Shown in pieces: positions 11,766-33,497 of a stretch of 64,000 nucleotides of DNA. The number at the start of each line of letters is the position of its first letter. Within the stretch, counting starts at the first letter, position 1. This stretch comes from Henricia sp. BOLD:AAB3569. Taxonomy: Eukaryota; Echinodermata; Asteroidea; Spinulosida; Echinasteridae. The stretch is taken from assembly GCA_037783545.1 (NCBI GenBank), contig JBBELK010000218.1, forward strand, positions 1,116,001 through 1,180,000, written 5' to 3'. The notes below the pieces were generated by a model, which was not told the DNA's origin, did not search any database, and was given only the letters and a program-made list of their open reading frames with translations. A program made the translations under genes and the position numbers.

Positions 11766-14700
11766 GTACGAATATCCACACGGTCTCGTCAGTTCATAGA
11801 TATGACCATCCGCCACAATGGGCTCTAACGTCAGCACCCAAATACATTTATATATTTTTTTATGAAGTTTCAAGAAGAACAACTTCTTAACTTTGAAATG
11901 ATGCTTGTTTCAAGTTCATGCGATATTTAGAAGTGGAGTTACGGTTAACTGAATCTGGCCATGTCTGAATATACAAATGCGAGGAATCTGGGTTTAAAAT
12001 CAAAGGACCAAAAATTAAGCATATTTAAAAAGTTAAAGGCACAGGCTCGTCAGCAATGCGCGCGCGCCAAATTCGTGCCACGAAATACGCAACTCCATAC
12101 ACCATGTTCCCAATTTATAAGCTACATTTTACCAGATTTCACACAACGTTTATAGATCTTAATTGTTAACATAAGCAAACAAAATCAAACAAATTGACAA
12201 ATCGACAAATAATAAAGTTTGCTGAATTTACGGCCCGTTTGTGGACTGGTGGACGGTCACAAAATGTCTGTCTCTGAGTGTTGTAATTGTTTCCCATAGT
12301 TCTAATAGCCGCTCGCCCTCAAAACTTTGTCAGATTCACTGAGCTAATTATAGTAAACTAGAACGTATACTCGCCGTTACAGTCACATACACGGACTGTG
12401 TTATACCAAAATGGCGGCGCCCACATCGGCATAGCATCTGCTGAGAGGTCATCTCTAGGTTTATATAATTATCTAACTCTATGTCTCAAATGTCTACCAT
12501 TAACTTGACTATATAGGGAGTAACGAGATTACTAGAATGACACATTTGTCGAACGTACAGCGTTTGGGATCTAAGGCGTGTTTCTAAACTCATTTATGTG
12601 CCAATTTGTGCTCATGATCAGGATTATGAAAGGTTAAATAATAATAATAATACAGATTTATAAAGCGAACATTCTCATGGCGCTGAAAGAAATGGTACAC
12701 AACGTTCCAGAAAATCTGAAAATGAAAACATATATTGTGGGTAAACGTGTGGAAAAGTGGGTACAAAAAGTCATTCCATTCTTAGCGGATTTCGTTTTAC
12801 ATTGCGCATTGCTATATCTGATATCATGACGGGCGTTCTGGGCTGGTATATTTGTTTTAAAGGTACTATACTGATTGGTAAACTGTTAAAAATGGCATGA
12901 TTTCCACTGGTAAATGAAAGCATAGGTCGAGAAAACTACCTTGTAGAAATTTCAGCCACATAGATGCAGTTTACTTCAGAAAACCTGAAAAATCCAAGCA
13001 CGGTTTTTGTGCATGAATGAATGGCTCCAAAGATCGCCTACGGGCATTTTTCTCATGAATGGGGGCAATTCAGACGAAATAATTTCACAGCATGATTACT
13101 ATCATTACCATCTTGATAACAAGTAAGCTTAAAGATAATAATTCATTTTTCTTCAAGGGTATTTACCAAACAAGTAGACTACCTTTAACAGGGTAGCCTA
13201 AGACATTAAACAAGTTATTTTTAAAATATCCTTTCATTCGAACCAGCAACACTGCCACAAAACTGTGTAATTTATTAAAATATAAAATTATACCAGAAAA
13301 ACCCCAATATTCGGCCAATTTCACAAACACCCGCAAGCCCTTGCCGCAAATGCGATACTTGAACTCCACTTACGATGTGGCAAAAACCACAAACCTAAAA
13401 ATCCACAAAGAAAAGAAAATCAGGTCATCATCCTGTCGTCGAGAAAATATGACACGGACCACCAAAGAAACAATAATTGTTTCATCTCCGTCAACACCGC
13501 TGGCGGAACTCGCCTTATTTTGCTCTCATGTAACTCGCCTGGGACTGCGCAAAGTGCACCGTCTGCGCGCACCGTGCCCGAGCCGCCCGCTCCGTGGGGC
13601 CTGGAGCGACGTTTGCAGGCGGCGAGCTTCGCATAGCTTTCTGATTCATTGCCAACGACATCGCGCAGTGTTTGTTTGAAACTCCTTTTTTTCTCTCCAC
13701 CGTCAATTATTCACAAATCTAAAGGAGGTGTCGCATGTCATCATCTAAAAATAGATGCCGAAATAAAATAAACGACCTGCATAACTTTTCTGGCAGGAAA
13801 TACATGTACAGTGAACTTGTGGATAACTGATCGACCAATCACTTTAGAGACTGTTCCGCATCAGTGATTTCTTCCAGGTCCAAGTGGACCTGTTTGAACA
13901 AAGTGATTTCAAAGCAATGAAAATGTGACATTACCTCTTGCTGTAGTTAAGGGCTCCCTTAACGAGCTCGATTTTGTTGGGATTCAACCTCATTAAACCT
14001 GCGTGGAACGAGCTGACCTCTGAATCCGCGCGTCTCAAAGACAGCCCTATGAAGTGCAACCTCTCAGGAAGCACTTCATGAAGAGTGGCACACCCTGCCT
14101 CAGCGGCTCTCACGGAGGCTGGTGCAGTCAGCCTTGCCACAAGAGGTGTTCATACACGTTAAAATAAGCTACATCTATCAGTCCGTCTTACTTCTTCTGG
14201 TCAGATTTGATTTCGGTTTCTTTTGTTGAACCACATATATCTTTAAATTAATTTAACCGATTAATTTTGCTGTTTCAGGGTATTCATTCAGCACTACATC
14301 CACCCGGAAAGGCATAGCGACATTGTGCTGCGAATCAAGGTGCCCCATATCCACACTCGACAAATACTGCAATAAAGCCATCACTGCCCAACCCGAGACC
14401 ACTACAGAGGTTACATCGCCCCCACGCATCACACCCAGCACGAGTCGAACAACGCAACCAACAAAATCCAACGATAAAAATGACACAATTCAAAGAGACA
14501 ACGAGAGGGGATTAGCTGAATTGAAAGAGGGTAGCGATGATAACAACAGCCCTTCGGGAAAAAACAAAGAGGAGACGAACAGACCTAGGAAGCCTACAAG
14601 TGTACCACATCACAGAGGACACTCGAAAGAACGTAAAAACAGGACTAGTAAAGGGTCGACTCGGAGGGCGAATAGTACGAGGCGGAAAGCGGGGAGCGGC

Positions 14701-16350
14701 GAGAGGCGGACCGCAAGCAGTGAGAAAAGGGAAGCCCGGCAGAGAAAGAAGGAACAACGTCAGATCCGGAAACAGTCCAACACCAGGAAGAAGACGAAGC
14801 CGGATAATAAGAGAGTGAATCCCATCTCGACGCCGGGTGCCCGCGCTGAGAACGCAGACAGACCTATAAAGGTATGAATGCGTCAAAGTCTAGTAAAGAA
14901 TGTTTGTATGGCTGAATGGGGGAATTTTTTAACTTTTGTTCACGTCACGCTTGAGCTAAAGTGCACATACTCTATATGACGTAAACGATGCAAAAGGACC
15001 GGTTTGTCTGCTGCCACCAAGCGTTTCAAAAGTTTCCCATTCCGTGCATACTTAAAGTTGCATTGCCCGTGTTTCGGTGAAAGGGTTCAAAAAATTAATT
15101 TACACAAGCGAACGAATTTAGAAAGCTTACGTGTCTCTGTAACGAAAAATATCAAAAACTTAAATTTCCGACGTCGGGAATTGGAGATACAAGCCTTTTT
15201 CTTGAAACGTGCTTCACATGTTGTACATGTGCGCGTACGCTCATATGTATAGTATGTGTACAATGTACACATGTACGCGCACATGTACATTTACGTCATA
15301 ACCCTGTCGATTAAATGACCTGCCAGCCTTTTAATCATTTCTTGTTTTTAATCGACTGGCATTAATCCTTGACGGATTTTTACGTTCTTGGTACCAAATG
15401 AAAGCTGATAACTTTTTCTATTCTAGAAAAATACCTATTTAACTTTAAAAAAAAAATTGTACGCCCAAATCGGCCCAAACACGGGCAGTGCAACTTTAAT
15501 GGGCTTGTCCAGATTTTTTTCCAGAAAATGTATTTCGTTTTAACCTGACAATCATGTAAAGTACCTCCCCAAAATACTATCCATGGAAAGAAAACAGGAA
15601 ATTTGCAATCTCCAATTCTATGTGGAAGCAAAGATGTTGGTGTAATCACTGCACTGTTTTATGTAACCGGATAAATTGGTTTTATACAAAACCAATACAA
15701 AACATTAGAAATATGTGGATTACATTGGTAATGAAAAACTGAAATTGGAAAATTGGGGGGCTTCAAAATGTGATCTAGACACGCTCCTTTAAAGGGCCCA
15801 TGATTTGGGATTTTTATCAATGAAATATATGCTATAAAACCACTCTACTCAGTTACAGTCATAAAAATCCTATTTGGAGCTTGCTTTGGGGGTTAAAACA
15901 AAGGTTTTTAGTTTTTATGCTGATGCGAATATGCATATTCATGACCAAGGTCATGATGTCACAAGAGGCAAACACAGGAAAATCACATTCAACTGTGCAC
16001 AAAAGATTCCACTTTTTTTCTCAAACTTCCTGGAACTTTTGTCATCCATTGCTGTTTGAGTTTGTTTTACATGTTGCCTGTTGTAAGCCATGACAAAACT
16101 GGGGGAGAAAACCACCTGAAGCCGAGATCTCAGTGAATTTAACATTAAATCTCGCATTTTGTCTTTCTGTCTACAGAGTGGTCATCACAACAGCACATCG
16201 GTCAATCTATCAGCAGTTAACGCAACAGACTTGGATACAGCGCCCTCTACGGACGCAAAGAAAGGCGGCTTTTTGACAACAATTACGGCAGTGTTACGGG
16301 ACAAAATGGGCCTGATGAAACGCCCGCACGCGGACGACGATAATCGCTGA
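11612..16350 (+). CDS. Insulin/IGF-like peptide precursor (three coding exons)
   Basis: This gene encodes a secreted insulin-superfamily hormone precursor of 306 residues, joined from 11612-11765, 14279-14871 and 16177-16350. Residues 1-22 form a hydrophobic signal-like segment. The B chain has Cys29 and Cys41 with the family spacing of 11 residues and the CG-x-RG-x-Y turn (CGDRGLY, 41-47). A short C domain (about 48-62) ends in Arg-Lys. The A chain starts GIATLCC and has Cys68, 69, 73 and 82 in the canonical CC-x3-C-x8-C pattern. Residues 83-306 are an extension, very rich in Lys/Arg at about 145-240, with many potential dibasic processing sites. A short C domain plus a tail resembles IGFs and the echinoderm insulin-like peptides more than insulin proper. 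The family assignment is secure; the choice of ILP paralogue is not made here. Confidence 0.9.
12033..12095 (+). mobile_element. Half copy of the TTAA palindromic MITE
   Basis: It begins TTAAAGGCACAGGCTCGTCA like the three complete copies at 39750, 51963 and 55329, but it stops near the centre of symmetry. It lies in the first intron of the insulin-like gene. Confidence 0.7.
12100..13930. other. Insulin-like gene intron 1, central part
   Basis: No coding exon is recognised. A CCAAAATGGCGGCGCCCAC word at 12407 recurs at 19304. An AAT microsatellite lies at about 12637-12652. A copy of the TATGTAGCTGAAATTTC-type repeat lies at 12925-13035 in complement. A CpG-rich block sits at 13490-13640. 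Confidence 0.4.
13935..14165 (+). repeat. Dispersed repeat, copy 1
   Basis: GGCTGGTGCAGTCAGCCTTG and the following CCACAAGAGGT recur at 25720-25742, and the 180 bases before them align at 25575-25760. One copy lies in an intron of each of the two main genes. Confidence 0.75.
14279..14871 (+). CDS. Insulin-like precursor exon 2: C domain end, A chain and basic extension
   Basis: The acceptor is a T-rich tract ending TTTCAG at 14278. The first two bases complete the split Gly codon, after which translation runs open through the Arg-Lys site, the A chain and the Thr/Ser/Pro-rich then Lys/Arg-rich extension. The exon closes at AAG|GTATGA (phase 0). Long open frames also exist in the other frames and on the other strand (14512-14886 minus, 14537-14818 plus), but these are shadows of the biased, purine-rich composition of the extension. 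Confidence 0.88.
15235..15295. repeat. Palindromic GTAC-rich segment
   Basis: Alternating purine-pyrimidine words (GTGCGCGTACGC, GTACACATGTACGCGCACAT) form an imperfect hairpin in the second intron of the insulin-like gene. Confidence 0.5.
15781..16109 (+). repeat. Dispersed repeat of about 330 bp, copy 1
   Basis: It is highly similar to 51040-51345, including GGGTTAAAACAAAGGTTTTT and TTTACATGTTGCCTG. It sits just upstream of insulin-like exon 3. Open frames within it are repeat-derived. Confidence 0.85.
16177..16350 (+). CDS. Insulin-like precursor exon 3: C-terminus
   Basis: The acceptor GTCTACAG at 16176 follows a pyrimidine tract and joins in phase 0 to exon 2. The 57 codons add a Ser/Thr/Asn-rich stretch with possible N-glycosylation sequons (NST, NLS, NAT) and a Lys-Arg site near MGLMKRPHADDD, then TGA. 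I infer that this is the terminal exon because the frame stays open from the splice site to the stop and matches the phase. No family motif marks it, so it is less certain than exons 1 and 2. Confidence 0.7.
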   Translation, partial: SGHHNSTSVNLSAVNATDLDTAPSTDAKKGGFLTTITAVLRDKMGLMKRPHADDDNR

Positions 16351-16673
16351 TGACGTCATAGGGTCAACAAACTCCATTATTTCGAAAGATAACTATTATT
16401 TTCGATGATGACCGAGATATTTTGTCGCCTTGACGTTGGTTGCCCTGAAGTTGGTCAACTTAGGGCGTGGCCGGTATCGAAGCTGATGAGTGGATGGCTC
16501 TTGTCACGTGGCCGAGTCACATGACCCACATTGTGTTTGTAAGAACACGTCACAAGAGGGCGCAGATGAGATTGACAATCCCATTCTTCAGCCAACTCTA
16601 GGCAATGCCCCACATTGTGATAGTGATCAACAAAAGCCCCACATTTTCACAGTAATGTGAAACTTTTTAAATT

Positions 16674-16679
16674 ATTAAA
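16674..16679 (+). terminator. Possible poly(A) signal (ATTAAA) of the insulin-like gene
   Basis: An ATTAAA hexamer, the common variant signal, lies about 325 bases after the stop codon and is followed by T/G-rich sequence. No canonical AATAAA was noticed closer to the stop. This is suggestive only. Confidence 0.25.
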
Positions 16680-17720
16680 AACAATTATTGTGGTCGTATA
16701 ATAACTGAAATGGCGTGAGGAAGTAGAACATGTGGGGCGCCCTCTAGCGAGTGGTGGAATAAGTCAGTGGATGGAGGATGGTTAAAGGTGACTGTCCATA
16801 AGCAAATATAACGTAAAATCTTTGGTTTATAATGTAATAACCAGTTGACGCCGGGATTATCAGTTTTGGCAACAACAAAAAATCACGTGATTGGCCAAAG
16901 GTTAAGACCAGGCCAGGCACCACAAATACTGACTCTTGAGAGTCATTTCTACATTCATTGTATGAATCCTCTCACCAAAAGGTCATACTTTGCAACACTC
17001 CTAGGCGGTCGCCACGGCGCGAGTTTTGCTACACTGACAGGCCGTCCGCAGCCGTCAAGTTCAAAACACAGTGTGTACAAATATATGATGGACGTTAACC
17101 GTGGAAGACAGCGCCCCCTTGCCTGTGACTATACATTGCCAGAACGTGTTTACACGTCCTCCGGCGTCAAGTGGTTAAAGAAATATACTTTACGGGATAA
17201 CGTTGTAGGGGAAAGTATTACCCTATGCATAGCTCAAACAAGATATTCAGTATACTTTTGTGGTATTTATAATGATTAATTTATTTATGCTTAATGTATC
17301 AACAGGGTATTCGCTAAATATTACAAGCGTCATAATAACTCCAGTCCAGCTTAGTGAGAAGTAAAATAATTTCACTGCCTTTCATGACAGAATTGAAAAG
17401 AATGCGATATTTTATGATTTATCTTTCAGTGAGCTGTAATAACAACATGCTACAAAACAATATGAAATTGACCATGGGTTCACTCCTTTTTAAATGTGTT
17501 CTGATTACCTGCTTTCCAAAGCACTGTGTTAGGCCTATGCGCTGCACAGATTCTTTAAAAGAAATCGTGGACCCTGCGCTGCACCGACGAACTGTGCTGC
17601 ATCCATACCGACGTACTTTCAGAGAGAGCTGGAACATAGAGAGTGCACCTTTAAGCTCCGGTGAAAGTTTAGCCCATTTTTTCAGTGCAAACACAGATAT
17701 GGTATGGCGGGCTTCATGTT
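16680..17720. other. Intergenic stretch downstream of the insulin-like gene
   Basis: Frames of up to 144 codons are open (16845-17279), but they show no domain and no splice context. I see no recognised feature. Confidence 0.3.
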
Positions 17721-17739
17721 AATGTATTATCATGAAGCC

Positions 17740-18180
17740 TGCACCGTAATTTGTGAAAGGGACCGCAAATGTCCTGCGATTGTCCTGCCACCTTCCTACG
17801 TTTGTCGTACGATGTTTTTTCCTCGTGCGATTGTCGCAAGACAAAACAACCATCGTACGAGCATCGCAGGACCATCGTACAATAATCGTACGATTTTAAG
17901 GGCCTGGGAAGACCCTAATAAAAATCGTACGACAATCGTACGCATGTCGCAGGACAGTCTTACGATTATATACGACATGGCCCCAAGCGGGGAAAAAATC
18001 CCATATCTTTTTAATTTTGGTCCGGATCAAAACCCCACGACAGTCCTCTACGACGCTATTTGTCGTCGCAGGACACCAAGATATCGTAGGACAGTCTCAC
18101 GACTATCGCAGGATTTTGCCCTATTTTCTGTCGTGGACCTGTCGTAACCCCATCTTGCGACGTATGTGACAGGGGCTTTC
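17740..18180. repeat. Array of degenerate TCGTACGA / TCGCAGGAC words, probably a transposon interior
   Basis: At least six TCGTACGA-type palindromic words and several TCGCAGGAC-type words are packed into about 400 bases. The left end reads AAAGGGACC and the right end complement AAAGCCCCTGTCACA, a weak inverted pair. A small hairpin (GCTTCATG and CATGAAGC) precedes it at 17713. Confidence 0.55.
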
Positions 18181-18480
18181 TTAGATGAACTTCTTGAAAA
18201 GCACGATTCGATGACGGCCAAAACGAACAAAAGTAGTTTTCTTCAATACAACAAAATTGAGTATAATCGTTTTATTGCGCGTAATTCTTTATCAAAGACG
18301 ATGTGCTCTTCGTCGGTATACGCACGCATCCCATTTTGCATACATTTGATTTGGTAATGATTGATTGATTGATTTTTATTTATTCATCACATCCAACAGC
18401 GGAAGGACCGTCAATTACAGGAATGGGATCAATTAACATAGATATTCGAATAACTATCAACTTCTAAGTTGAATTAGAAA

Positions 18481-18740
18481 CGGCCAGAGACACCGGGGAA
18501 TCCCTTCCCTTGCTCTTCACGAAAGAATGCTCTGGGATCTTTAAAGTGCGTTACCGAAAACTAACACACTGGACCAACGGCTTTACGTTCCTTCCGAAGG
18601 ACGGAACAAGTGTCATTAAGTGCCTTGCTCAAGAGCAAAGTGCCACAACCCGTCACGGCCCGGAATCGAACCCACATTCTCGCACTGGCACATGCAGGAA
18701 CTTGAGTTCGACGCACTAGACCGCTTGGCCATAACACCCC
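18481..18740 (-). repeat. tRNA-derived SINE (TGGCCGAGTGG family), minus copy
   Basis: Read on the minus strand, it shows an A box like TGGCCAAGCGG, a B box GGGTTCGATTCC, then the family body CAAGGCACTTAA, CCGTTGGTCCAGTGTGTTAG and GGTGTCTCTGGC. The head resembles a Leu/Ser-type tRNA. Confidence 0.8.
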
Positions 18741-19025
18741 ACAAAAAAATGCCAAAGGTCACAAAATTCAAAGACGATTTGACAGGCGACCTCATTACTA
18801 AATCAAATTTGTGCAAAACATGATGCGTGCGCACAACGCCGGGCATGTTTTTGTTTGCTGTGACGTCACAGGGCACATCGTCTATGATGTGTATTTTACC
18901 CGCTTAAACAAATCAATGCGGACAGAATGATTAATTTTCTGCGGAACAACCCCTGAAATAAATGGCATTTGTGTTGTATGCTAACAGTACACGATATGTA
19001 CATGTATCCATGTATGACGCGCGAA

Positions 19026-19158
19026 CGCTGACAGTTTCGCTCGAACCCACCGCCTGACAGAGCGATGGGATGGGATGGGCTTAATTCTGGGCATCGATAC
19101 ATTTAGCCCATCCCAGCGCCTGTATAAGGGCGGTGGGTACGAGCGAAGGTGACGGTCT
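19026..19158. mobile_element. Small foldback element
   Basis: TTTCGCTCGAACCCACCGCC is answered by GGCGGTGGGTACGAGCGAA, and GGATGGGCTTAA by TTTAGCCCATCC across a short loop. Confidence 0.7.
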
Positions 19159-19159
19159 G

Positions 19160-20235
19160 TCCCATATACAAAAGTTAGAAAGTTAGAAAAATAAAGTGTG
19201 CACTGGCTATTCAAGTCACGTGTGTGGACCGCGCCGATGTGGGCGGCGCCATGTTTGGGCAACACTAGCTTTGCCCACCGAGCACCCATAGCATTAATTA
19301 AGCCAAAATGGCGGCGTCCATATCGGCACATCATGTATTGGGGGTGCGCACTCTAGTTTTCTATATATCTAAATCTATTGACTGCCCCCTGCCATGGTTG
19401 CCTGTGCAAAGGGTCTATTCACGACCACTACAGCTGACACCGAAAGCGGGTCAAACCATGCCTGCATGGAACGATGAAACCTAGTGTAATGACGTCATTT
19501 ATGCAGGTTGTACCAATAACTGCCATCTTGTGGGGCAGTTTTGTTCCCTGGTGACACGCATGGTTGCACAAGTTGCAAGATAATTAAAGGAGCGTGACAA
19601 GATTACTTTTTTGACCGGAGTCCACTTTTCCTAAGGGTGTTGAGATTTTAGTAACCAGCGTGTAGCTAGCACGTGATACGTTTGGATGTGTCGGACGTAC
19701 CCGCAAAATCTGCTCAACATTGGCCGTTTTCGAAACGCTTGGTGTTTTACGATGAGGCTCGGTATTTTAAATTCAATGTCTTCCTTTGTGTGTAGTTTAC
19801 CTTCGTGGATTATCTTGGTGTTAATAAATATGTATGCTCAAGAGGGGTGAACGTTCAAATTAGCATTGGCCTAAGATGTTTCTTAATCCATTAATATTGC
19901 CGAGATGGGATGTGGAGCCAGGCCGGAGCCACAGAAAAAGACGGTGGTTTTGAAAACAGCAGATGTCGGAGCTTTTACAACAGAGGGCGCTGCTCATCGC
20001 GAAAAGGTTCACGTGTGATTTTGTTTGTTTAGCTGTTCGCATAAATATAAATTTGAAGGTGGGTTTACGATAAAAATTTGTTCTTAATTTTCAACAGGGG
20101 TGGAATTTTCTTATTCGGAATTTGTCTCTCTAGTAACCAAGGATCAATACAATACCTTGTTATTCTCGTGAGAAGCGGAGAAATAAACTCATGAACTGTA
20201 GGCCCTAGTTTGTTTGCATCGCTGTGGTACGGTTG
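19160..20235. other. Intergenic stretch
   Basis: Apart from the GGCGGCGTCCATATCGGCAC block near 19310, related to 12412, I see no feature. Open frames are short. Confidence 0.3.
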
Positions 20236-20238
20236 TGG

Positions 20239-20629
20239 ACCGGTGTGAAGTTGGTTACTTATTCGACGTTCGACGTTCAATATTCAATAAGGAGCTGTTA
20301 CTTATTCAACATTCAATAAGGAGCTGTTACTTATTTGACATTCAATAAGGAGCTGTTACTTATTCGACATTCAGTAAGGAGCTGTTACTTATGCACCTAT
20401 CAATTGGTGCCCCCTCCCCCTTCCCCTGCGCTGCCCCATCCCCTAGGTACGTGGGGGTTTGGTCACGTTTTTCATGCCCCAAGGTGGGGCATTTGACCCT
20501 TTCAAAAAAAAAATCTGTGCATTTGTATGTCGAATAAGTAACAGCTCCTTATTGAATGTTGAATAAGTAACAGCTCCTCATTGAATATTGAACGTCGAAC
20601 GTCGAATAAGTAACCAACTTCACACCGGT
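20239..20629. mobile_element. Foldback element with 29-bp tandem units in its arms
   Basis: The outer 45 bases, starting ACCGGTGTGAAGTTGGTTAC, are exactly inverted at the right end. Inside, the left arm holds four tandem copies of a 29-bp unit containing AATAAGGAGCTGTTACTTAT. The right arm holds two in complement. Confidence 0.85.
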
Positions 20630-20642
20630 GTGGTGTGGGGTA

Positions 20643-21021
20643 CCGTCATGACCGTGGCCGAGTGGACTTAGGCCTAGGGCCATTGACTCGCAATCATGGG
20701 TGAAAACTTGGGGTTGCGGGTTCGAATCCGGCTGCGGTACTTGTGCCCTTGGGCAAGGCACTTAACCACACTTGTTCCATCCTTCGGAAGGGATGTAAAG
20801 CCGTTGGTCCAGTGTGTTAGGTAATGGTAATGCACTCTAAAGTAGTAAAGATCTCAGAGCATTCTCAGAAAGAAGTGAAGAGAAGGGGATTCCCCGGTGT
20901 CTCTGGCCATTTCTAATTGAGTAATTCTTCATGGGTTTCCTCATGCTTACGAGCGACAGTGCAATGAGCACTATTGAGGAATCCTTAGTATGAAAGAAAT
21001 AATAATAATAATAATAATAAC
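20643..21021 (+). repeat. tRNA-derived SINE (TGGCCGAGTGG family) with AAT tail
   Basis: The A box TGGCCGAGTGG is at 20655 and the B box GGTTCGAATCC at 20719. The body matches the other family members, and it ends in an AAT microsatellite at about 20999-21021. It lies about 280 bases upstream of the GFUS ATG. Confidence 0.88.
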
Positions 21022-21232
21022 TCTTGTAACAACGCTGAATGCCGCAATGGGGCGACATTTCGGGAAGACTCTCACCGGAGACCACCGAAATTTCGGCAAG
21101 AGTCACTCAAAATGACACTCAAAATGGTTCTCGATTTAAAAAAAATGGTTTTTGACCTAAAAAAAAAGATTTTTAATCTCAAAAATATCAGGGCGACACC
21201 AAATTGTCGCCCTATTGAGCGTGTCGCCCTAA

Positions 21233-31729
<10,497 letters not shown>

Positions 31730-31904
31730 TCATGGAGTGCCGTTTGGTCAGGGACGCCCAATCTTACATTACGTATGTTTATCAGCACAATTTATTTTAT
31801 TGGTTACGTAACCACAGCACAATTGGTACACACGGTGGATCGGCCCTATGAGGGAAACCAGTATACATGTAGATGTACAGGTATGAAGCATCATTTATGT
31901 ATAA

Positions 31905-31990
31905 TAGTGTGTCATGGCCGAGTGGTCTAGCACATCAAACTCAACACCTTGGTTAATTCATCGGCTTCTAGGAACCTCGAATAGGGGCGA
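31905..31990 (+). repeat. tRNA-like SINE head fragment
   Basis: TCATGGCCGAGTGGTCTAGC is the A-box head of the TGGCCGAGTGG SINE family. The rest is lost. Confidence 0.5.
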
Positions 31991-32140
31991 AAGCGTGTGC
32001 AGTGACTGTTATTTCGGTACCATTTTAGCTTCACATCAGAATAAGGATTTTCACCAAACAATTTGAAGTCCACTTTAACAATTCTTAAATTCCCATTTAT
32101 TACTTGTGTGAAAATTTGTCAAACAAAAAGTTCATGAAAT

Positions 32141-32146
32141 AATAAA
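32141..32146 (+). terminator. GFUS: Probable poly(A) signal (AATAAA) of GFUS
   Basis: This is a canonical AATAAA about 410 bases past the GFUS stop, in AT-rich sequence. The cleavage site itself cannot be seen. Confidence 0.45.
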
Positions 32147-32508
32147 TCTTTTAAACTGGTAACCTTAGTCAGAACACAACCGCATGAATATATTGGCTTA
32201 TTATTGCTGTTTTAAAAATCACTTCATTTGGCTCTAGGCGGTCTTAACTATGCTCAAGAGAAGTGAACGTTTAAGTTGACGTTCAAACCAGATTTTTGTT
32301 TAGCCACGTTAATATTTCTGAGATACACTAAGCGTGAGCTTGTGACAAGTTCAGACATTTTCTTCGTTTTATTTATTGGATCGGGGGAATTTAAGGTGCC
32401 TTACCATTTATTGGCGTTTGGATGCTAACAAATGCGGTACGGTGAACTGACAAATCAAAGAATTGCCATTCCCTGACTGATGCCCGGAAGTTTGACTCGC
32501 CCTGAGAC

Positions 32509-32732
32509 TAAAGCCGGCTGTACACCTTGCGTTTCGTCCGTGATCCGATCACAATGTTGTGCAGTCGCATCACAAGGTGTACGGGTTTTGCGATGCGTTC
32601 TGGTGGCGATGCGGTCACGATTTTGTGTACGTGTCCGTCGCCACGCAATCGCAGAATTTTGAGAATGCTCGAAATTTGGCGTGTCTGTGCAATCGCAACG
32701 GAGTCGGAACGCAATGTGTGCAGCCGGCTTTA
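32509..32732. mobile_element. TAAAGCC-type MITE with GCGATCG-like interior words
   Basis: The ends TAAAGCCGGCTGTACACCTT and near-complement form about 26-bp inverted repeats. The 224 bases contain many GCGATG, ATCGCA and TCACAA words. The frames on both strands are products of this composition. Confidence 0.75.
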
Positions 32733-32749
32733 CACAGTCTTTTGGTACA

Positions 32750-33495
32750 TGTATGGGCCAGTTCAACTCCGTGTAGTCTCTACATTATATTATAATATAT
32801 GACATAGCTAAAGTTTGTAATTTGATACACATTTTCTAGCAGATGTCATTTCTATTTTTCTAGCAACATTGCTCATAGTGACCCTTTACTTTTTGCTTTA
32901 TCGGATAGACGGTGTTTTTAAATTTTAATATATTTGGGAAGTGAACTGGAGTAGTGGGGTATATATTATTGTTTTGTCTAATTGTATTCATTGCAGGGAA
33001 AAATACATAGTATACCTAAGTAACAAAAGACATTGTGCTAAACAAGTGAACTTGTACATGAGCGTGATCCAATTCCGCCCCTCATGTGAGGGACGGAAAT
33101 CAGGAGACAAATGCCTTTCATTAGTCAATACAACAAATGAAAACTAAAGTGAACCTGTATGTTTACCTGCTACTGATGTTAATACACACCCAGTTTATCA
33201 CATGTTGAAATTGACTTAACAATTTTATGCAGAGGTTGTTTTTATGCGTGACGGATGGACAATCAATAACATTTACAAAAACTACAATTTGTTTACATGC
33301 ATTTTCAAATATTTCTTGAAAATGTGATGGCACAGTGTACTTAGCCAAATTTATTCTGTTAATTTTTGTAATATGGTTGCTAAATGTGGACATTTCTTTA
33401 CTGTTCGAGGTATTATTTTGATTAATTTAAGACATTTTGAAATTTTCATCTAGTGTTTACCAGTTTTAGATCACGCTCACATTGAAGTAAACTGC
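32750..33495. other. AT-rich intergenic stretch
   Basis: I see no gene, repeat or strong signal here. Confidence 0.4.
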
Positions 33496-33497
33496 AA

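Noticed and set aside
14512-14886. Antisense 124-codon frame over the insulin-like exon 2
   Set aside because: It is a shadow of the purine-rich basic extension, without splice or start context. The sense frame carries the insulin A chain.
20239-20629. CRISPR-like array
   Set aside because: The 29-bp units are contiguous without spacers and lie in the arms of a foldback in an animal genome.
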